Source: Collimonas sp. OK307
GTDB taxonomy: Bacteria > Pseudomonadota > Gammaproteobacteria > Burkholderiales > Burkholderiaceae_D
DNA length: 64,000 bases
NCBI RefSeq assembly: GCF_900113705.1
Contig: NZ_FOQI01000005.1
Span: 62,001 to 126,000 of the forward strand
Direction of reading: 5' to 3'
A model generated the notes under the pieces. That model was not told the DNA's origin. It searched no databases and saw nothing but the letters and a program-made list of their open reading frames with translations. This document shows, one piece after another, positions 45,002 to 53,058 of the stretch (the stretch's first letter is position 1; every line of letters starts with the position of its first letter). The position numbers were made by a program, and so were the translations under genes.

Positions 45002-46305
45002 AATCCAATAGCGGCCGCTGGTACGGCGTTATCACCCTGTTCATCATTGTCGCCATTTCCTATGTAGACAGAATCAATATCTCGGTATTGATCACCGATC
45101 CCGCGTTTCTGAGCCATATCGACCTGGCCAAGGATGACCGCGCCAGCCAAGGCTTCCTGGCCACGGCGTTCATGCTGGGTTACGGGATCTCCGCCTTTAT
45201 CCTGACGCCGTTTTGCGCCGCACTGTTCGGAGTTCGCAAGAGCCTGATCTATGGCTTGATCATGTGGGGCGTTGTCACTTTCCTGACGCCGCATTTCCAT
45301 GGCTACGGCATTCTGGTGGCATCGCGCATCTTGCTCGGCGTTGCCGAGGGACCGCTGTTTTCTCTGGCGTCGTCATACATCAAGGCGCACTTCGAGGGGC
45401 GCGAAAACGGCAAGCCAAACTCATTCGTCAACATGGGAACCGGCCTGGGCCTGGCGCTTGGCTATCCGCTGATTGGTTACATGCTGGTCAGTTTTCACTG
45501 GGAGATGTCGTTCTATCTGGTGGGTTTGATGAATGTCTTGCTGGGCATCCCACTGGTGCTGGCGTTTGTACGCATGCCGAAAACGGCGGCATATATGGAT
45601 AAGCCTAAATCCATGGGTGATGCGGTGAAGCGTGCGGGCGATATCGTCAACGGTGCACTGAAAACGCGTCACCTGTTCCTGATCACCATACTGACTTCTG
45701 CCGCACTGGCCTATCTTTGGGGCAGCAGCAACTGGCTGCCGGCATACCTGAAAGAGGCGCGTGGTTTCTCGCTGAAGGAACTGGGCTGGCTTGCTTCCTT
45801 GCCGCAATATGCGCTGGTGCTGGCCGTGCTGCTGGGTGGGGTCATCATTGACAAGATTGAGCGTCAGCGCGTGCCATTCATTTTCATGGCGGCAAGTGTA
45901 GGCGTCGCGTTGTCGGTGTTGCTGGCGATTAATGTGGGGAACGCCTATTGGGCAGCCTACAGCCTGATTGCCGCGAATTTCTTCTGGGGTTTGCTCAGCC
46001 CGGCGATTCCTAGCACGGTGCAATATTATTCGCGTCCCGAACATACTGCCAGCGCCTTTGGCGTCGTCAACGGCACCGGCAGCCTGGTGGCCGGATTCAT
46101 GCCGGCCCTGATGGGTGGGGTAATTAGTGCAGTGGCCGCTGCATCGGGTACAGCCGCTGGTTCGGGCGCTGGATTTTTTGCAGGATTCGCGCTGCTCATA
46201 GGCACCCAACTGGTGGTGTTCGTTTGCGGTTTGATCCTGTGGCTGCGTGAGCGTGCCGACAAACACCGGGCCGCGTCAGCAGTGTCAGGTCTTGGCGTTT
46301 CATGA
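44998..46305 (+). CDS. MFS transporter of the catabolic cluster (ACS type)
   Basis: Membrane protein of 435 residues with 12 predicted segments. N-terminal SYVDRINISVLITDPAFLSHI, RILLGVAEGPLFSLASSYI and a C-terminal AFGVVNGTGSLVAGFMPALMGG are typical of the anion:cation symporter branch that imports aromatic and sugar acids. GGGGGA lies before ATG 44998, and this ATG overlaps the leader ORF stop. As first gene of the IclR-controlled cluster it presumably imports the substrate. Confidence 0.9.
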   Translation: MKSNSGRWYGVITLFIIVAISYVDRINISVLITDPAFLSHIDLAKDDRASQGFLATAFMLGYGISAFILTPFCAALFGVRKSLIYGLIMWGVVTFLTPHFHGYGILVASRILLGVAEGPLFSLASSYIKAHFEGRENGKPNSFVNMGTGLGLALGYPLIGYMLVSFHWEMSFYLVGLMNVLLGIPLVLAFVRMPKTAAYMDKPKSMGDAVKRAGDIVNGALKTRHLFLITILTSAALAYLWGSSNWLPAYLKEARGFSLKELGWLASLPQYALVLAVLLGGVIIDKIERQRVPFIFMAASVGVALSVLLAINVGNAYWAAYSLIAANFFWGLLSPAIPSTVQYYSRPEHTASAFGVVNGTGSLVAGFMPALMGGVISAVAAASGTAAGSGAGFFAGFALLIGTQLVVFVCGLILWLRERADKHRAASAVSGLGVS

Positions 46306-46647
46306 TGGAGGGGTGCTGGCGCCGCGAACGCGGCGTCGCATCGACGGCCAGGCCACTACCCGGGAAATAATTTGCTTGATCGAGTAGCGTCGGCTCACAG
46401 GCTGTCGTAGCTGCGATCGGTTTCAGCGTTTCCATAGTTTTCAGTTATAAATCATCGGGTTACATAAGAAAAAAAATAAAAAGATCTATCTATCTGCGAG
46501 ATATCTGCTATATTTCCGCTTAAGTAATCTCATATATGATCCATCAGTTCATATATGAAACAAATGAATCTTTGCCAGTCACAGCACTTATCAAGGCTTA
46601 TTTAGCGTTAAGCGAATGCCGGCACGGTTCGATAACAAGAGACAAAC
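46306..46647. promoter_or_regulatory. second promoter region of the cluster
   Basis: About 340 bp between the transporter and the SDR gene. It is increasingly AT-rich and carries copy 2 of the promoter/operator module at 46501-46566. No terminator is evident, so transcripts from upstream may also read through. Confidence 0.45.
46501..46566 (+). promoter_or_regulatory. promoter/operator module, copy 2
   Basis: Same organisation as 44701-44766: ATATCTGCTATATTT with extended -10-like TGCTATATT, CATATATG boxes at 46531 and 46550 (starts 19 bp apart) and ACAAATG at the end. The second box extends to the perfect 12-bp palindrome TTCATATATGAA. The SDR start codon is about 80 bases downstream. Confidence 0.62.
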
Positions 46648-47412
46648 ATGACACAAAGCACGCAACTACTGGCAGGACGACGGATTTTGATTACCGGCGC
46701 AGCGCGCGGCCTCGGCCTGGCGTTCGTTACCGCTGTCGCCGAAGCAGGCGCTAGCGTAGCGATGGCTGACATTCTGCAAGACAGTTTGCAGCAAGCGGTC
46801 GCCGCGCTACAGCAGCGCGGCCTGAAAGTGGCCGGCTTCACGCTCGACCTGGCAGATCCGCAATCGGTTGAGTTGTGTGCAGAGCAGGCGATCAGCTGGC
46901 TGGGCGGCCTGGACGGCCTGGTTAACAACGCTGCCGTGACCAACTCCGGCGGCCGCAGTTCCGAACAACTGGATATAGCGATGTGGGATCAGGTCATGAG
47001 TGTCAACGTGCGCGGCACCTGGCTGATGACCAATGCCTGCCTGCCAGCGCTACGCCAGTCCGGCCGCGGCAGCATCGTCAACCTGTCTTCCGATACACCG
47101 CTGTGGGGCGCGCCGAATCTGTTGGCTTACGTCGCCAGCAAAAGCGCAGTGATTGGCATGACACGATCGCTGGCGCGTGAACTGGGCGCCGACAACATCA
47201 CCGTCAACGCCGTGGCGCCTGGCTTGACGCTGGTGGAAGCCACTGAATACGTGCCGCAGGCACGCCATCAGATGTACCACGATCGCCGCGCGATACAGCG
47301 TGAACAGCTGCCGGAAGACGTCTGCGGCGCAGTGATTTTTGCACTATCCGACTTGTCCCGGTTCTTTACCGGACAAGTGATGGCCGTCAACGGCGGCTTT
47401 GTCATGAACTAA
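46648..47412 (+). CDS. short-chain dehydrogenase/reductase (classical)
   Basis: NAD(P)-dependent oxidoreductase of 254 residues. The cofactor motif TGAARGLG is at 17-24, NNAA at 93-96, Ser147/148, and the catalytic Tyr161 and Lys165 (YVASK). It is catalytically complete, unlike the SDR at 49727. Possible roles are oxidation of a dihydrodiol or an alcohol intermediate. First gene after the second promoter module, followed by the cupin. Confidence 0.9.
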   Translation: MTQSTQLLAGRRILITGAARGLGLAFVTAVAEAGASVAMADILQDSLQQAVAALQQRGLKVAGFTLDLADPQSVELCAEQAISWLGGLDGLVNNAAVTNSGGRSSEQLDIAMWDQVMSVNVRGTWLMTNACLPALRQSGRGSIVNLSSDTPLWGAPNLLAYVASKSAVIGMTRSLARELGADNITVNAVAPGLTLVEATEYVPQARHQMYHDRRAIQREQLPEDVCGAVIFALSDLSRFFTGQVMAVNGGFVMN

Positions 47413-47443
47413 CCGTCAACTGGACGAACGCAAGGAGAAAACG

Positions 47444-47983
47444 ATGACAGATTTATCCGAACAACAGAACATCAAGCGCAGCTGGGATCAAGCCGAAGGC
47501 ACCAGTTTCGACCAGTGGATGGATAGCCGCGTAGCGCGCTTTTCGAGCCGCAAATACGACTGGAATGCACTCAAGTTCCAGGCTGACTTCGATCCTAAAT
47601 ACAGCCGTGCCCAAATGCGTTACATCGGCACCGGTGGGACCGGCGTGGCAAATGACAGCAGCGTGATTCCATCCGAACACTTCACTTTCTCGACCATGAT
47701 CATTCCGGCCGGCCACGAAGGTCCGCCGCATTTGCATGTCGACGTCGAGGAAGTGTTCTTCGTCCTGCGCGGCAAACTCAAGCTGGTGCTGGAAAAAGAC
47801 GGTGAGCGCTACGAAACCATACTGACCGAGCGCGACGTGGTGTCGATTCCTCCCGGCGTGTATCGCGAAGAAATCAATATCGGCGAAGAAGATGCGCTGA
47901 TGTGCGTGATGCTGGGTGCGAAAACGCCGATCACGCCGACTTATCCAGCCGATCATCCGCTGGCAAAAATCAAGCGTGGCTGA
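47444..47983 (+). CDS. cupin-domain protein
   Basis: Protein of 179 residues. The central cupin motif 1 is well conserved (GPPHLHVDVEEVFFVLRG, two His and Glu as potential metal ligands), followed by motif 2 (RDVVSIPPGVYREEINIG). The metal site makes an oxygenase, isomerase or hydrolase role possible; no closer family can be named. CAAGGAGAAA precedes the ATG. It lies between the SDR and the alpha/beta hydrolase. Confidence 0.85.
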   Translation: MTDLSEQQNIKRSWDQAEGTSFDQWMDSRVARFSSRKYDWNALKFQADFDPKYSRAQMRYIGTGGTGVANDSSVIPSEHFTFSTMIIPAGHEGPPHLHVDVEEVFFVLRGKLKLVLEKDGERYETILTERDVVSIPPGVYREEINIGEEDALMCVMLGAKTPITPTYPADHPLAKIKRG

Positions 47984-47984
47984 T

Positions 47985-48875
47985 ATGGCGATGACCATGC
48001 AGACCGCCGCTGAAGGACAGTTGGAAGACGCCCTCGATTTGCTCGAGAGCGCCTTCCCGGAACATAGCGTCGATGTCGGCGGCAGCATGGTTTCGTATCG
48101 CACTTGTGGCAGAGAATCCAGCAGCGAATCCGGCACCGGCCGTAGCGTAGTGCTTCTGCACGGTATCGGTTCGGGTGCGGCGTCGTGGCTGCAGTGTGCG
48201 TTGAAGCTACAGCAAGATACCCGGGTCATTGCCTGGAACGCGCCGGGCTATGGCAAATCATCGCCGTTGCCGATGACGCATCCAAGCGCGGCCGATTACG
48301 CATCGCGGCTGCAACAATTTTTGCAGACGCTCGGGCTGAAGAATTACGTGCTGGTGGGACATTCGTTGGGAGCGATGATGGCTTCGGCGCATGTGGCTGC
48401 AGTCCACGGTGGCGCGGCGCAGTTGCTGCTGATTAGTCCGGCGCAAGGTTATGGCAGCGACGACAAGCGCATGCGCGGACAAGAAATTGCGCAGCAACGC
48501 CTGGATGTCCTGGATAAGCTGGGAGTGGACGGCATGGCATTGAAAAGCCCTGAACGCATGCTGTCGGCGCAAGCCGGCGAGCCTGCCCGTGCCTGGGTAC
48601 GCTGGAATACCCAAAAGCTGAATCCAGCCGGATATGCGCAGGCAGTGCACATGCTATGCGGCGACGATATTCAGCGATATGTGCCGGCAGGACTGTCGGC
48701 TGCGGTATATTGCGGCGCCGCTGACATCGTCACCACGCCACAGGATAGCCGGGCGCTGGCTGACAGTTTCAAGCTTCCTTTCCAGTTGATAGACGACGCC
48801 GGCCATGCCTGCTACGTCGAGCAGCCGGAAGCAGTAGCAGCGGTGATACGTCATCACCTTTATCAACTTTCTTAA
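47985..48875 (+). CDS. alpha/beta hydrolase
   Basis: Soluble hydrolase of 296 residues. Oxyanion region VVLLHGIGSGAASW, nucleophile elbow GHSLGAMM with Ser127, acid residue in AADIVTTPQDS and catalytic His in DDAGHACYVEQPEAV. This layout matches meta-cleavage-product hydrolases, among others, so it could act on the ring-opened product made by the VOC protein of the cluster (inference). The ATG at 47985 begins one base after the cupin stop; ATGs at 47991 and 47997 are alternatives. Confidence 0.88.
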   Translation: MAMTMQTAAEGQLEDALDLLESAFPEHSVDVGGSMVSYRTCGRESSSESGTGRSVVLLHGIGSGAASWLQCALKLQQDTRVIAWNAPGYGKSSPLPMTHPSAADYASRLQQFLQTLGLKNYVLVGHSLGAMMASAHVAAVHGGAAQLLLISPAQGYGSDDKRMRGQEIAQQRLDVLDKLGVDGMALKSPERMLSAQAGEPARAWVRWNTQKLNPAGYAQAVHMLCGDDIQRYVPAGLSAAVYCGAADIVTTPQDSRALADSFKLPFQLIDDAGHACYVEQPEAVAAVIRHHLYQLS

Positions 48876-48884
48876 GACAAGATC

Positions 48885-49721
48885 ATGAATAAACCAGAGC
48901 TGCCAGAAGAAGAAATGCAAGAAAAATATCTCGTTCCGGGTTTGGAGCGGGGTTTGCGCCTGTTGTGCGAATTCAGCCGGCAGGACCAGAGCCTGTCGGC
49001 GCCCGAACTGGCGCGCCGCCTGAGCGTGCCGCGCTCGACGGTGTTTCGCCTGCTGACTACCCTGGAGCGCATGGGTTTTGTCGAACGCGCTGACGGTGGC
49101 CGCGATTATCGTCTCGGCATGGCAGTGCTGCGGCTGGGCTTCGAATACCTGGCATCGCTGGAGCTGACTGAAATCGGCCGCCCTTTGCTGGATCGTTTGC
49201 GCGATCAGATTTCCTATCCGTGCAACCTGGTAGTGCGCGACGGCCGTTCGATCGTATATGTCGCCAAATCGGTAACGCCGACCGCGTTCGTCAGCTCAGT
49301 CAACGTCGGTACCCGTTTGCCGGCGCATGCCACAGTGCTCGGCCGCGTCCTGTTGGAGGATTTGTCGCTGGCAGAGCTGCGCGAACTGTATCCGGAAGAA
49401 CACCTGGAAAGCTTCTCCAGCAACACGCCGAAGACTGTCGTCGAGCTGTTCGACATGGTGCAGCACGATCGTGAGCGCGGTTACGTATTGCAGGAAGGTT
49501 TTTTTGAAACCGGTATCTCGACTATTGCAGCGCCGATCCGGGATCACTCCGGCAAGGTAGTGGCGGCGATGGGGGCGACGATTCCGTTGCCGCACATAGA
49601 TCCTGCCCAGCTGGACGATATCGTGCGCTGCGTGCGCGATACCGCAACGGAACTGTCCGGCTTGCTTGACCATGCTCCTGAAAAATCGGGCAGCAAGGTC
49701 GTTAACATGTGGCGGGGGTAA
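48885..49721 (+). CDS. IclR family transcriptional regulator
   Basis: Regulator of 278 residues. The N-terminal winged helix (LERGLRLLCEFSRQDQSLSAPELARRLSVPRSTVFRLLTTLERMGF) joins a GAF-like IclR effector domain (NVGTRLPAHATVLGRVLLEDL, GYVLQEGFFETGISTIAAPI). IclR proteins control aromatic-acid catabolism as repressors or activators. It lies mid-cluster and is the only regulator in it; the CATATATG boxes at 44731/44750, 46531/46550 and the related box at 59860 are probable targets (inference). Confidence 0.93.
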   Translation: MNKPELPEEEMQEKYLVPGLERGLRLLCEFSRQDQSLSAPELARRLSVPRSTVFRLLTTLERMGFVERADGGRDYRLGMAVLRLGFEYLASLELTEIGRPLLDRLRDQISYPCNLVVRDGRSIVYVAKSVTPTAFVSSVNVGTRLPAHATVLGRVLLEDLSLAELRELYPEEHLESFSSNTPKTVVELFDMVQHDRERGYVLQEGFFETGISTIAAPIRDHSGKVVAAMGATIPLPHIDPAQLDDIVRCVRDTATELSGLLDHAPEKSGSKVVNMWRG

Positions 49722-49726
49722 GCGGC

Positions 49727-50536
49727 ATGAGCATGATTCGACTCGACGGTAAAGTTGCTGTCGTCACCGGCGGCTCTTCCGGCATCGGCCTGGCCACGGT
49801 GGAACTGTTGCTGGAAGCTGGTGCGGCAGTGGCGCTGTGCGGCCGCAGCCAGGAGCGCCTGACGCAAGTCGAAGCCATGCTGCGCCTGCGCTTTCCGCAA
49901 GCAAAATTGTATTGCGCCGCGTGCGACGTGCTGTCGGAAGAGCAGGTGCAAGCGTTCGCCGTTGCAGTCGAGAAAAATCTCGGCCCGGCAGCGATGCTGA
50001 TCAACAATGCAGGGCAGGGGCGGGTATCGACCTTTGCCGATACCGAAGACGCAGCCTGGATCGAGGAACTGCGCCTTAAATTCTTTTCCGTGATTTATCC
50101 GACCAGGGCCTTCCAGCCGCAGTTGCAGCGGATGAGCGCGGCCGATGGCCATGCCGCGATCGTCTGTGTCAATTCCTTGTTGGCGATACAGCCGGAACCG
50201 CACATGGTGGCCACCTCTGCCGCTCGCGCCGGCGTGCACAACCTGGTGCGCTCGCTGGCGACAGAATTCAGCCAGCTGGGCATCCGCGTCAACGGCATCC
50301 TGATCGGCCTGGTGGAGTCCGGGCAATGGCGCCGTCGCTATGAAGCGCGTGAAGAACGCGATTTGTCCTGGGAACAATGGACCCAGGCACTGGCCCGGAA
50401 AAAACATATTCAACTCGGTCGTCTCGGCCATCCACAGGAAGCCGCGCGCGCCATCGTATTTTTGGCGACACCGCTTTCTTCGTACACAACTGGCAGTCAT
50501 ATCGACGTTTCAGGAGGACTTTCCCGCCATGCCTAA
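49727..50536 (+). CDS. SDR family protein lacking the catalytic Tyr and Lys
   Basis: Rossmann protein of 269 residues. The cofactor motif TGGSSGIG (14-21) and NNAG (93-96) are intact. At the place of YxxxK the sequence is MVATSAARAG: Met160 stands for Tyr and Ser164 for Lys. A known atypical SDR group (ketoacyl-reductase-like) shares this degeneracy. It may bind cofactor or substrate without the standard chemistry. Its stop overlaps the start of the ThDP-enzyme gene, so the two are translated together and may form a complex. Confidence 0.85.
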   Translation: MSMIRLDGKVAVVTGGSSGIGLATVELLLEAGAAVALCGRSQERLTQVEAMLRLRFPQAKLYCAACDVLSEEQVQAFAVAVEKNLGPAAMLINNAGQGRVSTFADTEDAAWIEELRLKFFSVIYPTRAFQPQLQRMSAADGHAAIVCVNSLLAIQPEPHMVATSAARAGVHNLVRSLATEFSQLGIRVNGILIGLVESGQWRRRYEAREERDLSWEQWTQALARKKHIQLGRLGHPQEAARAIVFLATPLSSYTTGSHIDVSGGLSRHA

Positions 50537-52229
50537 GAAAATTCAAGTTACCGTCGGCTGCGCCATCGCAGCCTTTCTCGAACAATGCAATGTCAAGGCA
50601 GCATTCGGGGTCATTTCGATTCATAACATGCCGATCCTGGATGCCTTCGGCGAGCGCGGCAAGATCCGCTTTGTCATGTCGCGTGGCGAAGCTGGCGGCG
50701 CCAACATGGCCGACGCCTACGCTCGCACCACCGGTGGTCTCGGCGTCTGCCTGACCAGCACCGGCACCGCAGCCGGTAATGCTGCCGGAGCAATGGTAGA
50801 AGCGCTGACCGCAGGTACGCCGCTGCTGCATCTGACCGGCCAGATCGAGACGCCTTACCTGGACCAGAGCCTGTCTTACATCCACGAAGCGCCGGATCAG
50901 CTGACCATGCTCAAGGCAATCTCGAAAGCGGCGTTCCGCGTACGTAGCGTCGATACCGCGATCAGTACTATCAAGCTGGCGGTGCAAACTGCGCTGACGC
51001 CGCCGATGGGGCCGGTCAGCGTAGAGATTCCGATCGACATCCAGGCCGCGCTGATAACCATGCCATCCGACCTGAAACCGTTGCCGATTCCGGCCAACAC
51101 GCCGTCGGACCATGCGCTGGACGAACTGGCCGCGCGCCTGGTCAAGGCCAAGCGTCCGATGCTGTGGGTTGGCGGCGGCGCGCGCCATGCCAGCAAGCAG
51201 GTCAAGCGTCTGTTGGATCTCGGCTTCGGCCTGGTCACCACCACGCAAGGTCGCGGCATCGTGCCGGAAGACGATCCACGTTCGCTGGGCGCATTCAACC
51301 TGCATAAGCCGGTCGAAAATTTCTACCAGACTTGCGATGCCGTGGTGGTAGTCGGTTCGCGGTTGCGCGGCAATGAGACATTGAAGTATGAGCTGAAGCT
51401 GCCGCAGGCATGCTATCGCATCGATGCCGATCCAGCTGCCGAAGGTCGCTGCTACAACAGCGATTATTTTGTCTGCGGAGATGCCGCACAGGCGCTTGAT
51501 GGTCTGGCCGATCGGTTGCAGGCTCTGAAGTCGCTGCAAGTAGATCCGACTTTCATCGGCGATTTGCAGAAGGCGCGCGAAAGTGCGGTGCATGGCTTGG
51601 TCGACGGGCTCGGTCCATATAGCGCGTTGGTCGAACAATTGCAAAAAGCTGCAGGACGCAATTTCAACTGGGTGCGTGACGTGACCGTCTCCAACAGCAC
51701 CTGGGGCAATCGCTATCTGCGTATTTTCGATCCGCTGGCCGGCGTGCACGCACTTGGCGGCGGCATTGGCCAAGGCCTGGCTATGGGTATCGGCGCTGCG
51801 GTCGGTGCAGCGGCGACTGCATCCGGGAAAAAGACTTTCTGCCTGGCCGGCGACGGCGGTTTCATCCTCAACCTGGGTGAACTGGCAACTGCGGTGCAGG
51901 AGCGTGCCGACATGGTCATCATCCTGATGAACGACAAGAGCTACGGCGTCATCAAGAATATCCAGGATGCGCAATACGGCGGCCGCCGTCATTACGTTGA
52001 GCTGCACACGCCCGACTATGCGCAATTGTCGCAGTCGCTGAACCTGCGCCATACCCGCATCAGCGACCTGGCTGACGTTGAGAACGGCCTGCGCATGGCT
52101 TTGGCCGAGCCGGGACCGTTCATGCTGGAAATCGACATGCTGTCTATCGGTAAATTCAAGACTGCCTTCGCCGGTCCCCCTGTGAATGAAGAAAAAGCGG
52201 CTGAAAAATCAGTCGCAACCGTAGCCTGA
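50529..52229 (+). CDS. thiamine-diphosphate-dependent enzyme (acetolactate synthase / benzoylformate decarboxylase fold)
   Basis: Protein of 566 residues with three domains: PYR domain with catalytic Glu54 in SRGEAGGANMADAYAR, central domain (about 190-330), and PP domain with the cofactor motif AGDGGFILNLGELATAVQ and downstream Asn (MNDKSYG). Enzymes of this fold decarboxylate 2-keto acids or make C-C bonds; the aldehyde dehydrogenase gene two positions downstream suggests decarboxylation of a 2-keto acid to an aldehyde. AGGAGGA lies nine bases before ATG 50529. Substrate unknown. Confidence 0.88.
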   Translation: MPKKIQVTVGCAIAAFLEQCNVKAAFGVISIHNMPILDAFGERGKIRFVMSRGEAGGANMADAYARTTGGLGVCLTSTGTAAGNAAGAMVEALTAGTPLLHLTGQIETPYLDQSLSYIHEAPDQLTMLKAISKAAFRVRSVDTAISTIKLAVQTALTPPMGPVSVEIPIDIQAALITMPSDLKPLPIPANTPSDHALDELAARLVKAKRPMLWVGGGARHASKQVKRLLDLGFGLVTTTQGRGIVPEDDPRSLGAFNLHKPVENFYQTCDAVVVVGSRLRGNETLKYELKLPQACYRIDADPAAEGRCYNSDYFVCGDAAQALDGLADRLQALKSLQVDPTFIGDLQKARESAVHGLVDGLGPYSALVEQLQKAAGRNFNWVRDVTVSNSTWGNRYLRIFDPLAGVHALGGGIGQGLAMGIGAAVGAAATASGKKTFCLAGDGGFILNLGELATAVQERADMVIILMNDKSYGVIKNIQDAQYGGRRHYVELHTPDYAQLSQSLNLRHTRISDLADVENGLRMALAEPGPFMLEIDMLSIGKFKTAFAGPPVNEEKAAEKSVATVA

Positions 52230-52239
52230 GGAGCCTGAC

Positions 52240-53046
52240 ATGCTGCACGTTTCAATGATTGGTTGTGGCGCCATCGGTCTGGGCGTGATGGAGTTGCTGA
52301 AGAGCGACCCGGAAGTCGCCTTCGATCTCGTGATCGTGCCACAGGCACATATGGAGGCGGCGCGTTCACTGGTGTTTTCGCTGGCGCCGCACGCCCGTGT
52401 CACCGACCACCTGGAAGAGCAGGGCCGGCGTCCGGACCTGCTGATCGAATGCGCCGGCCACAAAGCCATCGAGGAGCACATCATTCCTGCATTGATACGT
52501 GGCATTCCCTGCATGGTGGTATCGATCGGGGCCTTGTCTGAAAGAGGCCTGGTGGAGCGTCTGGAAGCGGCGGCGCGCGAGGGCAAGACCCAGGTGCAAC
52601 TGCTGTCCGGTGCAATCGGCGCTATCGATGCCTTGTCGGCGGCCCGTGTCGGCGGTCTCGATTCGGTGGTGTACACCGGGCGCAAGCCGCCCGGCGCATG
52701 GAAGGACACGCCGGCAGACGGTCTGTTCGATCTTGATAGCTTGAAAACCGCGACGGTGATTTTCGAAGGCACGGCACGTGAAGCAGCGCGCCTGTATCCA
52801 AAGAACGCCAACGTCGCCGCCACGCTGTCGCTGGCAGGACTGGGCCTGGACCACACGCATGTGCGTCTGCTGGCTGACCCTGATGTTACCGAAAACGTGC
52901 ATCACGTGGAAGCCAAGGGCGCCTTCGGCGGTTTCGAGTTGACCATGCGTGGCAAGCCGTTGGCCGCCAATCCTAAAACTTCGGCCCTGACCGTATTCAG
53001 CGTCGTGCGCGCACTCGGCAACCGCGCCCACGCTTTATCTATCTGA
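52240..53046 (+). CDS. aspartate dehydrogenase family protein
   Basis: NAD(P)-dependent protein of 268 residues with the L-aspartate dehydrogenase architecture: N-terminal MIGCGAIGLGVMELL, LIECAGHKAI, LSGAIGAIDALSAA, and YPKNANVAATLSLAGLGLDHTHV. True NadX/AspDH converts aspartate and iminosuccinate/oxaloacetate. In a catabolic cluster with a Rid protein it may release ammonia from, or reduce, an imine intermediate (inference). Eleven bases separate it from the ThDP gene; GAGGAG lies upstream of the ATG. Confidence 0.88.
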   Translation: MLHVSMIGCGAIGLGVMELLKSDPEVAFDLVIVPQAHMEAARSLVFSLAPHARVTDHLEEQGRRPDLLIECAGHKAIEEHIIPALIRGIPCMVVSIGALSERGLVERLEAAAREGKTQVQLLSGAIGAIDALSAARVGGLDSVVYTGRKPPGAWKDTPADGLFDLDSLKTATVIFEGTAREAARLYPKNANVAATLSLAGLGLDHTHVRLLADPDVTENVHHVEAKGAFGGFELTMRGKPLAANPKTSALTVFSVVRALGNRAHALSI

Positions 53047-53058
53047 GTGAAGAGTGAA

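Noticed and set aside
46536-46754. 72-codon ORF overlapping the second promoter module and the SDR start
   Set aside because: It begins inside the operator boxes, has no ribosome-binding site and overlaps the SDR gene in another frame.
50289-52052. 587-codon ORF on the minus strand opposite the ThDP-enzyme gene
   Set aside because: Low-complexity His/Arg/Gln-rich translation with no domain; mirror of a real gene with complete motifs on the plus strand. Same verdict for the long antisense ORFs at 1911-2912, 30079-31512 and 57305-58699.
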